64,000 nucleotides of DNA from Haberlea rhodopensis (GCA_907163345.1 CAJQUN010000466.1:310001-374000), one strand, 5' to 3'; shown: positions 34,881 through 47,469, numbered from the stretch's first letter. Program-made: numbers and translations. The notes: a model not told the origin generated them from the letters alone.

Positions 34881-35797
34881 CCAACAAAATTAAACAATCC
34901 GCGATCGATCGCGGAGCTTGCGCCGATCGATCGCGGCCTCGCCGATCGATCGCGCCAAACTCGCGATCGATCGCTGAAGCTCACTGCCTCAGCTCTGTTG
35001 CTCGCGATCGATCGCGAGAAGGCGCCGATCGATCGCCGAGCTCTGGGCATGCGGGGTTTGGGCACTATTCACCCATCTTCAACCCCAACTCATACATACC
35101 CACATACACCAACATCAACCAAACCCAACAACTCAAAACCAACAATAAACATCTACATAAACTCATATATTTAACATCCACCCAAAATAATACCAAAACC
35201 ACAACAACCCAACACAAACCCATTTTAAAACCCTTCAAACCATATCAAACTTAAACAAAACCTTACAAAAATAACCATGAGGTACCCATACCTCTTGGGG
35301 ATCTCAAATCACCCAACAAACTCCACAAATCAAGGTTTTGCAAGAACTTCTCTTCACCCTTAAGCTTGATTTCGAAAATGAGGGGAAAGGGAGGGTTTGG
35401 GTGTTGTTTGGTAAAGTTAAAAGTAAGAGTGGATGAGGTGTGGTTGGGTATAAAAGGTGAGTTTATTAATTAAAAAGCATATCAAAATAATTCCATGGTG
35501 TATAAAACACCCCAACATGATATTTTTCAAAGCATTTACTCATAATGCACCAAATATCAATTAAACACATGATTTCTAATCAATTGCTACCAATGGCAAA
35601 TAAATCATGCTTCAAATAATATTTACCCAACATGCACCACATGCACCCTGAAATGCTACCCCGGGTCACTCTAACATGTGACTAAGCATTTCCGCATAAT
35701 AATAAATAAATCCAATGCATAATTAATTACCACATAATTAATCATATAAGCACAATTAATGCACCAAATTGCAATTAATCATTTCAGGGATATCACA
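34881..35797 (-). mobile_element. Element D 5' LTR, segment 2 of 2
   Basis: Rest of the D 5' LTR after H. It includes the remaining GATCGATC copies (34900-35037) and ends AGGGATATCACA at 35797, followed by the target duplication CGTAC. The frame 34805-35254 starts inside H and runs on into D, so it is an artefact of the junction. Confidence 0.93.
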
Positions 35798-35802
35798 CGT
35801 AC

Positions 35803-37507
35803 TCAGTCTCACCTCTGTGCCCAAAGCTGCCTGGAGACCCTCCCAGAAATGTGAAGTGAACCTCGGGTCCCTGTCAGACACTATTGAGACTGGAATACCA
35901 TGCAATCTCACCACATCCCGTATATATATCTGGGCCATCTTCAAGTATGTATATGACATACTGTAAGGGATGAAATGAGCCATCTTCGTCAGCCTATCTA
36001 CGATCACCCAGATCGCATCAAATCCTGAGGCCGTCCTTGGCAAGTGGGTCACGAAGTCCATAGATATATGCTCCCACTTCCATTCAGGCACTTCTAAGCT
36101 TTTCAGCTCTCCACCAGGCCTCTGCCTCTCTGCTTTTACCTGCTGGCAGATCAAACATCTTTTAACAAAAACGATTACTTCTCGCTTCATGCGTCTCCAC
36201 CAGAATTGATCGCATAGATCTTTGTACATCTTCTTTCCCCCTGGGTGGATACTGAATCGACTACTGTGGGCTCGCTCCAATATCCCTCTACGCAGTTCTG
36301 GTGTATTTGGGACTACCCATCGGTTGCCCAGTCTCAAAGAATCATCAGCCACTCTGAACTTGGATGGCTGACCCTGAAGTACCAATGATGTCCACCTCTG
36401 AACCTCACTATCCGACTTCTGGGCCTTCCTGATCGCCTCAAATATGTCTGGCTCCGCCAATAGGGTCGACACTCGTACAGGCGACGTGTCTACATCGAAA
36501 TCATAGCCCAGTTGGCAATAAGACGTCATCAAGGCCGACAAACACATAACATCCTCTGCAGTACTCTTCACCTTCCGACTTAAGGCGTCTGCTATCAAGT
36601 TTGCTTTACCCGGATGGTACTCAATTTCACAATCATAATCTTTGAGCAAATCCATCCACCTTCTTTGTCTCATATTCAACTCCGCCTGAGTGAATAAGAA
36701 CTTCAGGCTCTTATGGTCCGTATATATAGTGAAAGACGTGCCATACAAGTAATGCCTCAAGATCTTCAAGGCGAATATGATGGCTGCCAATTCTAAATCA
36801 TGCACTGGATACCTAGCCTCGTGTGGCTTCAGCTGCCTCGATGCATAAGCCACCACATGCTTATCTTGCATCAACACACAGCCCAAGCCCTGTAATGACG
36901 CATCCGTATACAAGGCGAACCTCTTATCCTCAGACGGAATCACCAGCACAGGCGCTGTACTCAAACGACGCTTCAGCTCTTGGAAGCTTTCCTCACAAGC
37001 CTCAGACCAAAAGAAGGGGACTCCTTTCTGAGTCAGCTGTGTCAGAGGTTTGGCAATCTTCGAGAAACCTTCGACGAAACGTCGGTAATAACCTGCCAAA
37101 CCGAGGAAACTCCGTATTTCCGGTACAGAAGTGGGTGCAGCCCACTCCATCACAGCCTCAATCTTCCTGGGATCCACAGATATCCCATGGCTAGATATGA
37201 CATGGCCTAAGAATACCACGCTGTCCAACCAGAACTCGCACTTGCTAAGCTTTGCATATAACTGATGATCCCTAAGGATCTGAAGCACTGTCCTCAAGTG
37301 CCTTACATGCTCTTCTTCAGTCCGAGAGTAAATAAGTATGTCGTCAATGAAAACTATGACGAACTGATCCAAATACGGTTGGAATACCTTGTTCATCAAA
37401 CTCATGAAGACAGCTGGGGCATTCGTCACTCCAAAAGGCATAACCAGGAATTCATAGTGCCCATATCTTGTCCTGAAAGCCGACTTCTGAACATCCTTTT
37501 CTCTTAC
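35803..37507 (-). pseudogene. Element C RT C-terminus, RNase H and integrase N-terminal part
   Basis: Open frame from just after an in-frame TGA (37508-37510) to the D insertion at 35802. It holds LVMPFGVTNAP, FIDDILIYS, RNase H (YTDAS, DLELAA, YTDHKS, then IADALSRK) and integrase with CLICQQVKAE, SMDF and SDRDPRF. It breaks at LST, and its continuation is 17921-17113. The frame is in register across the insertion once the CGTAC duplication is counted once. Confidence 0.94.
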
Positions 37508-39517
37508 TCAAATCTGATGGTACCCCGACCTCAGATCGATTTTACTGTAGAGCTTCGTACCCTGCAACTGATCGAACAAGTCAGCGATCCTCGGAAGTGG
37601 ATACTTGTTCTTTACTGTAGCTTTGTTTAACTGCCTATAGTCAATGCATAAACGCATCGATCCATCTTTCTTCTTAACAAATAAGACAGGTGCACCCCAT
37701 GGCGATACGCTAGGGCGTATGTAGCCCTTATCAAGGAGTTCCTGCAACTGTATCTTTAACTCCCTTAACTCTGCTGGTGCCATCCTATACGGGGCACGAG
37801 AAATTACAGACGTCCCTGGTAGCAGCTCAATCCCAAACTCGACCTCTCTCGTCGGTGGGAATCCGGGAATCTCCTCCGGAAAGACATCAGGAAACTCTGC
37901 CACTACGGGCACATCCTCAACCTTTAATTCCTTCCTCTTATCCGTCATATCAACAGCATAGATAAGATATCCTTCATGACTTCGTTCCAATAGCTGTGTC
38001 ATCTTGACAGCAGATACTAACGGAATCTTCGGACGGGAACCATCCCCATAAAATGTCCACTGGACTCCCAATACAGATCTAAATCGTACAATCCTCTGCC
38101 TGCAGTCTACCACTGCCTGATACTTGTTCAGAACATCGATGCCCACAATGCAATCGAAGTCTGTCATTCCCAACACAATCAAATCTGATCTTAACTCATT
38201 ATCCTCAAAATAAATGAGGCCATCATAAACAATCTGATCCGTAGTCAAACTTCTTCCAGCGGGGGTTGAGACCATAAGAGGCATGGGGGACGGAGAAGTG
38301 CATATGTGGTGCCTTTCAACAAAACTCGTCGACACAAAAGAGTGTGACGCACATGTGTCTATCAATATAAGAGCAGGGTGCGTAAATAAAAGACACGTAC
38401 CCACTATAACTTCCTCCGGAGCCGCTGTAGCCTGCTCCCTTGTCAAAGCATACAGATGTCCCTGAGGTGGCCCCGCGGGCTGACCTCCATACTGCCTCGG
38501 TGCAAAAGGTGGTATGTGCGGTGTCGCTCTGTCCGCAGGCCTCCCCGCAGGGTTCTGCTGTCTTCCCCTGTTGGGACACTGTCGAGCGAAGTGGCCTCTG
38601 TCGCCACAGACATAACAGCCAACACAGTCCTTCGCCAAGTGTGATAGTCCACATATAGTGCACTGAGCTCTTCCAAATCTATCTCCCTGAGGCTGTCCTC
38701 TCCCAGATGGAGTATCATTCCTACCTTTTCCTTTCCATCGATTCTCGGGTCTCTTGCCACTGAATCTCGATGCTGAAGTGTTCCCCCTAGGCTTAAACTG
38801 ATCACCCCTGGGCTTCAAGTGGTTAGAAGTAGATTTCTGAGGGGGTGCTGGAGGTGGCACTGCATCAGGATATGCACCAACTCCCAGTTCAGCTAGCTCA
38901 GCTCGTGAGAGTGTATCATCAAAACAGGCAGGGCCATAAGTGATCACCCTGTCATACAGTTCAGGCCTCAAGCCCTTCATGAAATTACGCATCTTCGCTT
39001 GAGTGCTTGCAGCTATGTGTGGCACATATCGTAGTAAGGAACAGTAATGTAGAGCATAGTCAGATACAGGCATGGTACCTTGTCTTAAACTGGTAAACTC
39101 ATCCTCCTTGGCCTGTCTTGCAGCGGCTGGGAAATAGCGGTTCAGGAACCGCGTTCGAAACATCTTCCAATTCACCTCTTGTCCCTGAGCCTCTTGCTCA
39201 ATCACTGTGGTTTTCCACCACATCAGTGCCTTCTTGGACAGCTGAAATTCTGCTAATCTGATCCAGGCCGTCTTTGCACAAGGCGCTGCCACAAATATCT
39301 GTTCGATCCTCTCTAACCATTCCTTAGCTTTCTCTCCTGATTCAGTTCCCTCGAACATCGGAGGTCGATACATCATAAACTGAGCCAAGCTCAATTCCCC
39401 AGGTAGCAACTGCTGTTCGGAGGGTTCTTCGCCCAAGGCTGGTGGTGGCAATGGATTCGTACGCCCAGCACTTGCATTTACACTAATGGCGTCACCCACT
39501 TCTATGTTTGCTGCCAT
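37508..39517 (-). pseudogene. Element C gag-protease and N-terminal RT
   Basis: The ATG at 39517 (MAANIEVGDAIS) opens about 670 codons in one frame: gag domain (EWLERIEQIF, MWWKTTVIE), knuckles CTICGLSHLAKDC and CYVCGDRGHFARQC, protease, then RT up to SGYHQI. The protease motif reads DTCASHSFVS, not DTGAS, so the active-site loop is changed. The frame ends at TGA (37508-37510), where D has CGA (arginine), a C-to-T change at a CpG. All three parts are in register, so C once had a single gag-pol frame. Confidence 0.94.
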
Positions 39518-39702
39518 GCTGCAACGCAAGGGTTAATAACAACACCAAAAGCAGTTCATAAAACTCATCGTTAGATAATTGAACAGGTTAGCATAACATC
39601 TTCTTCTTTATGAAATAACATACATATAAACATGTTCAAAAGTAAGCACCTAGCTAACTTATTGCTAAGGCTACCCTTCGCTCATTCCCGAGTTATCTAA
39701 CC
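39518..39702 (-). other. Element C leader with deleted primer binding site
   Basis: The leader matches that of D down to GAGTTATCTAACCT and then jumps directly to CTTCCCACC of the LTR. The expected primer site (GCTCTGATACCA in plus order) and the first LTR bases (TGTGGGGT) are missing, about 25 bp in all. A shared CT at the junction suggests a microhomology deletion. Confidence 0.88.
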
Positions 39703-41751
39703 TCTTCCCACCTTAACAGTGATTAATAGACAAAGGAAGGACTAATCATGCATTAAGGTAACATCTTAAGGTTTCGGTTGTTACACGAGCTAACAGGATT
39801 ACATGTCAAAATACAAAGCTTCAAAAAAAACAGTTCATTACATTCCAAAAGAATGTCATTTAGATTTACACTACTCCGAGAGTAGATACTAATCATAACT
39901 TGAATCCTATACATTCCTGTGTCCCTCGTAGCTCACCGCCTCAACCCGACCCTTAGTCCTTTCGTCCAAAAGCGTACCTACAGGGACAACACATCATGAG
40001 CATATACAATTTCACTTAACAACATAATAACATTATAATAAATGCATGAAATCTTGGTTAAGTAAATATGCTGGTTATTCATTAACTTCTTATTGTTGTC
40101 CCTGATTCAAAATCATGCATATGGGGCACCTTACCCCATGGCACCTTACCACAATATCATCGCATGGCTACTTACCATGTGGGGCACCTTACCCCGTGGC
40201 ACCTTACCACAATATCATCGCATGGCTACTTACCATGTGGGGCACCTTACCCCGTGGCACCTTACCACAATATCATCGCATGGCTACTTACCATGTGGGG
40301 CACCTTACCCCGTGGCACCTTACCACAGTATCATCGCATGTAAACATTATCATATAAGCATCGTATTAACATCATCGTATAAACATCGTATAAACATCAT
40401 CATTTCATCATGAATACTCGTGCAATAAAAGCATAGTTGTAGTATAAAGATGTGTGTTACCGTTCGATGCTTGTACGCCTCTTACGTACCTTTTCAAAAA
40501 GAGGAGGAGTCAACAGACTTTATCTCCTTGATGGTGCCGGTACCTGGGATGGTTCTACAAGACCAGATAATACCATTTTAGATGCCTCAAAACCATCTCA
40601 CATAATAAACTCAACAAAATAAAACATCATTATATTTTTCAACTTTCTGCCTGTCTCGATCGATCGGCCCAAAGTCTCGATCGATCGAGACACTGTGCAC
40701 TAACAGTTCCTTAGCTTCCTGCCTCGCTCGATCGATCGAAGTATTTTACCGATCGATCGAGAAGCTTCACCGATCGATCGAGAAATCCTTCGATCGATCG
40801 GCATCACAATTTTAAAACATACATTAGACCCACTGTCTCGCTCGATCGATCGGAACCAAATCCCGATCGATCGAGAGCTCTGAAAAATCGGGATTTTCCC
40901 CAGATTTTTGAGCACTACCTTTCACACCATCTTTTCTACTTCACAACACATCTTTAATGCTGAAACTATCATGTGAATAACTTCATAAAATATCCATGTA
41001 AGTACTTAAATCAAAGGTTTAACAAAACCTAAGCTAACATGCATCATATAACCTCCTCAATACCACTCTCAATCCACATTTTTCCAGAAAACAGGGGAAA
41101 CATCTTCCCAGATTTTCGAACACCCTAGTTCACATGCTTTAATCCTTCATATAAAACACATAACATGCTCAAGGAAAAATACTGAGAGCTTCATAATAAC
41201 ACCATTTAATCATTTAAATCGAAGGTTTCAAGAAACCTAAGCTATCATGCCATTTTTACCATACATAAAAGCAAGAACCTTACAAGCTTAAAAACACAAA
41301 CAGAGCATGGTTTCTTACCCTACTTTGCTCCGATTTTTGAGAGACTTCCAAGGGATGAAAATGGCAAGGCTCCTCAAGTTTTTACTCAGCAAGTGCTGGT
41401 GTTTCTTTGGGAGAGAAGGGTCTAGATTTGGGATGGAAGGAAGAGGCTGAATGATTGAGCCAAGTGGGGTGAGAAGTCAGCCTATCAACAGTTTGATTGG
41501 CATGGGTTAGGGGGGTGGTTGCATGTAGGGTGGTTTGTGGTGTTTAATCGTGTCCCGGTATTTCATACGATGTATAAAAATATCTTCCCTTGATATTTTA
41601 TAATTGTACTACATCAATACAACAATTAAAACGCGTAATATGCCCCCTAAACGATATCATCATATCATAAATATAGTCCCCCACTTAAAATACCACAACC
41701 TTCTTAAATACATCGTAGCACATAATCATATAATATTTCGGGGGTATTACA
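39703..41751 (-). repeat. 5' LTR of element C (end-truncated)
   Basis: 2049 bp, homologous to 14997-17065 but lacking the U5 end as described above. It has the 58-bp minisatellite (about 40121-40340), hairpin 40473-40489 and eight GATCGATC palindromes (40655-40874). It ends GGGGGTATTACA, followed by target duplication TACCA. Confidence 0.93.
40121..40340. repeat. 58-bp minisatellite in C 5' LTR
   Basis: About four units, the counterpart of 15424-15655, with a few substitutions between copies. Confidence 0.92.
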
Positions 41752-41756
41752 TACCA

Positions 41757-43260
41757 TGTGGGGCATCTTACCCCCGTGGCATCTTACCACAATTACATCG
41801 TATAAATGTCATCATATAAGCATCGTATAAGCAAGTAAACATCGTATAAGCTTCATCGTGTAAACATCGTATAAACATCGTCATTTCATCGTGAATACTC
41901 ATGCAATACAAGCATAGTCGTAGTATAAAGATGTGTGTTACCGTCCGATGCCCGTACGCCTCTTACGTACCTTTTCAAAAGGAGGAGGAGTCAACAGACT
42001 TTATCTCCTTGATGGTGCCGGTACCTGGGATGGTTCTACAAGACCACATGATACCATATTAGATGCCTCAAAACCATCTTACATCATAAACTTAACAAAA
42101 TAAAACATCATCATATTTTTCAACTTTCTGCCTCTCTCGATCGATCGGCCCTAGGTCTCGATCGATCGAGACACTGTGCACAAATAGTGCCTTAGCATTC
42201 TGCCTCGCTCGATCGATCGAACATTTTACCGATCGATCGAGGAGCTTCACCGATCGATCGAGAAATCCTTCAATCGATCGGCACCAAAATTTTGAAAACA
42301 TGCTTAGACCTTCTGTCTCGCTCGATCGATCGGGACTAAATCTCGATCGATCGAGAGCTCTGAAAAATCGGGATTTTCCCCAGATTTTTGAGCACCTCTT
42401 TTCATACCATCTTTTCTACTTCATAACACATCTTTCATGCTGAAACAAACATGTGAAGAACTTCATAAAATATCCATGTATGCTCTTAAATCAAAGGTTT
42501 ATCAAAACCTAAGCTAACATGTATCATAACATCATCATAATCTTCATCCTCAACCAACTTTACAGAAAAACAGAGTATGTTCTTCTTGCCCAGATTTTCG
42601 AGCACATAGCTTCATAACTAGAAATCTACCACATAAATCATGTAAAATGCTCAAACAACCATGCTAATAGTTACATAAAACTACCATGTAAGCATCTCTA
42701 CCAAGGTTCCACCCAAACCTATACCTATCATGCAGTAAAACATCCCACCAAAACCATACCCAACCCAAAACAGAGTATGAAGTCTTACCCCCTTTTTCCT
42801 CCTCAAATTGGCAAGCTTTTTGCACAAAGATTCACAGCCTCTTTCCTTCTCTAATCTGCAGTTCCAGGGATGAAAAGAGAGGGAGAAGGAGGTGGAGGGA
42901 AATGATTGCAAGACAATGGTCATAGCATGGGTTGGGGCAAGTGGAGGTATGGGTGTTAAACAAGTGGGTTGCCAAGTGGGGGATGGGTGGTGGCCGAGTT
43001 GTGGGGGTGGGGTGGTGTGGTTGGGGTGCCATGTGGTGTTTAATTGTATCCCGGTATATAGTACGATGTATTAAAATATCCTCACTCGATATTTTCTAAC
43101 TTCATTTAATTAATACATCCCTTAAAACACCCAACATGTTCCCCACATCATATCATCATAACATAAATCGTGGCCCCCAATTTAAATACACCACAACCCT
43201 TAAACACATCATAATTTATCATCGTAGAACATAATCATATCACATTTCGGGGGTATTACA
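41757..43260 (-). mobile_element. Solo LTR B, segment 2 of 2
   Basis: Remaining 1504 bp of B: hairpin at 41954-41970, GATCGATC array at 42136-42354 (one copy mutated to CAATCGATCGG), and the end GGGGGTATTACA at 43260. TCTAA follows (43261-43265), matching 14397-14401. Confidence 0.9.
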
Positions 43261-43265
43261 TCTAA

Positions 43266-43292
43266 TGATATGTCTTAGGGCATATTCCAACA
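43266..43292 (-). mobile_element. Copia 5' LTR, segment 3 of 3 (outer end)
   Basis: On the minus strand this begins TGTTGGAATATGCCCTAAG, a typical copia LTR start. It joins 14401 once B and one TCTAA copy are removed, so the copia LTR ends at 43292. Its target duplication cannot be checked because the other end is outside the window. Confidence 0.9.
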
Positions 43293-44575
43293 CATGGGAG
43301 TATGGTGAAGCCCCTAGTATTTTTATTCTTGCATATTATATGTGATATGATATGGTTTTAAGTGTATGAAAAGAGGTGCTCGGTAATTCAGGAAATCGCA
43401 CAAAGGAACAGAGTTGGCGATCGATCGCCAAGGAGGCGAGATCGATCGCGACGTTCTAGTGGGTTTTGGCGATCGATCTCCAATAAGGGGCGATCGATCG
43501 AGGATTGCATATTTTCGGTATTCAAGGAAGTAACATCTCGCGATCGATCTGGGCTAAGGGGCGATCGATCGCGAGATGACATTTTAGGGTAAATGTAATT
43601 TTTATTTGAGTTTTGATTCCGGATTATTATGAGGTGCCTAATATTGTGTTGTGTGGTTATGTAGAACCATCACAGGTGCCAGCACAGCCGAGGAGATAAA
43701 GTCGGTTGACTACGCTATCTTTTGGAAAGGTACGTAAGCAACGTACGGCATCCCAACGGTAACATGTATTATGTGTTTATTTATTTAACACAAGGTAAAG
43801 CAAGATATGCATAAGATAGTGCATCATGATATGATATATGTTGATATGCATTGTTTTTGCATATGTATGTTGTGAAATATAAGAGGTATATTTCACGAGT
43901 CAAGGTTATCCTAGTGAGGATTTTAATACTTACGCTAATGTCCATAAGAAGCGAGGAAGAATTCCGCTTACGTGGATTTCCATAAGAAGCGAGGAAGAAT
44001 TCCGCTTACGTGGAAAAGTAAGAAGCATTGAAATACACTAATGATAATGACTCGGGATTGAAGTGAGGATTTAAGAAGTAAAGATATGTCATGACATTTA
44101 TTTATGAAACCATATGTTCATATAATGTGTTATTATGAGTTATGGTACAGGGACAACCAATGGGCGTTGTAAATGCTTGGAAATACAGAAAGTGCTTTGT
44201 ATTTATGATTTGTGCATTTACGCTTTACATTCATATTATGTTGAATATGAATCACAGTATGCTCATGTATTGAGGGTTGTCTTTGTAGGTGCTTTTGACG
44301 ATGAGAACAAGGGTCGGGGCTGATATGCTGAGCTGTAAGGAGTGCTACCGGATTAGCATGTTAGAGAATCTTTTTGTATAGCTTCTACAAGAAGTAGAGT
44401 AAGACTATAATGTAGTACCTTTTGTAGGAATATGTGAATTTCCGTTTTGAACTTTTGGTACTGTAATCTCTTAAGCTCAGGTTAATCAACACGACTTACT
44501 ACTCTGATTTATACATATGAATGTTAGTTCTCTAAATTGCACCTTAGTACCTTGCTGAGATAACGGGGTCTTACA
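43293..44575 (+). mobile_element. Element E LTR, 3' part (same family as A)
   Basis: About 1.28 kb of a plus-strand family-1 LTR: GATCGATC palindromes (43418-43580), hairpin GTACGT-AAGCA-ACGTAC (43730-43746), two tandem copies of AAGCGAGGAAGAATTCCGC (43950-44025), inverted repeat TACAGGGACAAC (about 44146-44157) with GTTGTCTTTGTA (44277-44288), and the end GGGGTCTTACA. No primer site follows, so it is a 3' or solo LTR. The copia element interrupts it, and its 5' part is left of the window. Confidence 0.9.
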
Positions 44576-45756
44576 AATGGGAAGCACCTGTATCTATCAA
44601 AAAAAATGCAGGGTACGTAAACAAATGATACGTACCAGCAATGACCTCTTCCGGGGCTGCCTCAGCCTGCTCCCGCGTCAATGCATACACCTGACCCTGT
44701 GGCTGTCCCGCCGCCTGACCTCCCTGTGGTCGTGGTGCAAAATGCTGCCTCTGTGGTGTTCTTCCTGCGTCAAATCTTGGCCTATTCGGCCCAGTGCCTG
44801 CCTGACCTCCCCGATTGGGGCAACCTCGAGCCAAGTGGCCCATCTTGCCACCAACATAGAAACCCTGACAGTCACGTGACAAGTGCCACCCTCCACAGTT
44901 GTTACATCGGTTTCCTCCTATCTTACTTCCCTGGGATGGCCCTCGGTTACTTTGCTTCTGACCCTGAGATTTCTTTCCACTGAATCTAGAAGATGATGAG
45001 GCCCCACGAGGCTTAAAATGGTCCCCTCGTGGCCTCAGACTGTCACCAACAGGTCTCTGTGGTGGTATGAAAGGGGGTACAACTTCCTTGTACGCGCCCA
45101 CTTCAATCTCTGCCAACTCTGCCCGGGTCAGGGCGTCATCAAAAGAGCTGGGATTGTTGGAGACAACCCGATCAAATAGTTCTGGTCTCAGTCCCTTCAG
45201 AAAGTTTCTCATCTTGGCATGACTGCTCACAGCGACATGAGGTACATACCTCAATAGTGAGGAATACTGCATAGCATAGTCTGACACTGACAGGCTTCCC
45301 TGATTTAAATTATTGAACTCATCTTCCTTTAATTGTCTGGCAGCTGCAGAAAAATACCGGTTAAAGAACCGGGTCCTGAATACAGTCCAGTCAACTGCCA
45401 CACCTTGAGCTCTCAACTCCATCACAGTGGTCTTCCACCACATAGAAGGCTTCTTCGCCATCTGAAACTCAGCCAACCTCAGCCATGCAGTACGTGCACA
45501 GGGCGCAGTCACAAGTATCTGCTCTATCCGCTCCAGCCACTCTTCGGCTGCTTCACCAGACTCAATCCCCTCAAATATAGGTGGATGGAAGTTCAGAAAC
45601 TGTGTCAAACTGAGCTCCCCTGGTAATAACATCTGTGCACTGGGCTCCACGCGCACAACAGGTGGCGGTAAAGGATTCAGCTGAGCAATACTTGGCATTC
45701 ATACTGCCCATATCCCCTACCTCCTCATTGAGGTTCTCCGGGTTAATAGCCTCCAT
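44576..45756 (-). pseudogene. Element F gag and protease start, cut by E
   Basis: The ATG at 45756 (MEAINPENLNEE) starts a gag close to that of A. One extra base near 45690 (AATGCCAAGTATTGC) shifts the frame after MGSMNA. The rest reads well as the gag domain, zinc knuckles (CNNCGGWHLSRDC, then FYVGGKMGHLARGC in which two of the cysteines, CYIC, are lost) and LIDTGASH, where it stops at the E LTR. Protease onwards is outside the window. Confidence 0.93.
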
Positions 45757-45973
45757 GCTGCAACACAAGAGTTAACAACAATACCAAAAGCAGTTCATAA
45801 TATAAGCCGTTAAATACAAGAGTATCATATTCAAAAGCATGTTAGTATAACACTTATACAAAAATATGCATCACATGCATAAACATGCCCAAATGAATAC
45901 CTAGCCAACTTGTTTCTAAAGGCTACCCTTCACTCTTCCCTGGTTATCTAACCACTGCTCTGATACCACTAAA
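45757..45973 (-). promoter_or_regulatory. Element F leader and primer binding site
   Basis: A leader of about 200 bases without a gene. The primer site TGGTATCAGAGC lies on the minus strand at 45957-45968, five bases from the LTR at 45974. Confidence 0.92.
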
Positions 45974-47469
45974 TGTGAGACTCCGTTATCTCAAACATAC
46001 AATAAGGTGCAATTAAGAGAACTAATCATACCAAATCAAAGTTGTAAGTCGTGTTGACAATTGAGCTTAAGGTTTACATGTATATATGACATGCCAAAAG
46101 AAATTTGTTTCATTCTTTAACAAATTTGGGTAAGGCTACTTCTAGTGTACTCCTAGTAGAAGCTATACAAAATAAGTCTTTATCTTGCTATCTTGTAGCA
46201 CTCCTTACAGCTCAGCTTATCAACCTGACCCTGGTTCTCCTTAGCAAAAGCACCTACAAGGACAACCCCCATCACATGAGCATATCGTAATTCCTATCAA
46301 ACATAATATCAATGTAAAGCATAAATGCATAATCATAGTCATAAAATACTTCCTGTATTTCCAATGCATTTAAAACGCTCATTAGTTGTCCCTGTACCAT
46401 AACTCATGATAAAAACATTATATGATATTATGGCTTCCTTATATAAATGTCATGACATATCTTTACTTCTTAAATCCTTACTTCAATCTTGAGTCATTTT
46501 ATCATTAGTGTATTGCAATGCTTCTTACTTTTCCACGTAAGCGGAATTCTTCTTCGCTTCTTATGGAACTCCACGTAAGCGGTATTCTTCCTCGCTTCTT
46601 ATGGAAATTCACGCCTCCATGTGCGAATGGTCCTCTACCTCTCGCTCCACATGTTTAGCGGAATTATAGTGTAAGCATTAATATCTTCACTGGGATAACC
46701 TTGACTCGTGGAATACACCTCTTATATTCCTCTCGTGGAACACACCTCTTATATTCCACAGTATTCTTATGCAAAAACAATGCATGTCAACATGTATCAT
46801 ATCATAATGCACTATCTTATGGATACTTTACTTTACCTTGTGTTAAATAAATAAACACGAATACATGTTACCGTTGGATTCCCGTACGTCGCTTATGTAC
46901 CTTTCAAAAGATAGAGGAGTCAACCGACTTTATCTCCTCGACTGTGCTGGTACCTGTGATGGTTCCTCCTTTGCTCCGATTTTTGGAAGGTTTCCAAGCA
47001 ATGAAAATGGAGGATCTCCTCTCTATTTTGCTTAGTAGCTGCTGGAAGATATTTTGGAGAGAAAGGGGGCGAGATTGGAGTGGAGGAAAGGGTTTGAATG
47101 ATGAGGACAAGTGGGCTGCATAGCCAGCTGGGCAGGCATGGGTTGGGGGGGGGGGGGTGGTTGGGTGTTGGGTGGTGTGATGTGTTATGTTTTGGTCCCG
47201 GTATTTAGCACGATGTATTAAAATATCCTCACATGATATTTTATAGTATTTAAACAATAAAATACTTCAATTTCCAATTAAACATGCTTCACCAAAACAA
47301 ATAACACCCACCCCATTTAATCATGCAACAACCCCAAAATCCCAACATATATCACATGCACCCTGAAATGCATTTCCCCAATATTATTAATTCAACCCCA
47401 TGAATTAACACCAAAATCCTCATAACAAAATTAATGATTAAATCACATAATTATTTCGGGGATATCACA
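45974..47469 (-). repeat. 5' LTR of element F, internally deleted
   Basis: 1496 bp, from TGTGAGACTCCGTTATC to CGGGGATATCACA (family 1). Compared with related LTRs, several hundred bases are missing at about 46966, where GATGGTTC joins CTCCTTTGCTCC. The whole GATCGATC region is lost. The hairpin (46884-46900, one G-U pair) and the CGCT/AGCG dyads (46530-46670) remain. A run of 13 G lies at 47145-47157. Confidence 0.9.

Larger units (their letters stand above)
17922..35797 (-). mobile_element. Gypsy element D, nearly intact, interrupted by H in its 5' LTR
   Basis: Minus-strand gypsy element with target duplication CGTAC (17917-17921 and 35798-35802). It inserted into the integrase gene of C. 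The LTRs are 17922-19987 and 24777-35797 (the latter split by H). I count about 17 substitutions between them (about 0.8%). Primer site, polypurine tract, gag-protease and pol are all present, with one in-frame UAG as the only coding lesion I saw. Confidence 0.96.
14997..41751 (-). mobile_element. Gypsy element C, interrupted by D
   Basis: Outer limits of a minus-strand gypsy element with target duplication TACCA (14992-14996 and 41752-41756). The LTRs are 14997-17065 (3') and 39703-41751 (5'). I count about 30 substitutions between them (about 1.5%). Own internal sequence is 17066-17921 plus 35803-39702, about 4.8 kb. The remainder (17922-35797) is element D with nested H. C has lost its primer binding site and so is probably immobile. 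Confidence 0.95.

Noticed and set aside
34805..35254. 149-codon plus-strand frame
   Set aside because: It starts in LARD H and ends in the D LTR, crossing the insertion junction, and its body is the GATC palindrome array.
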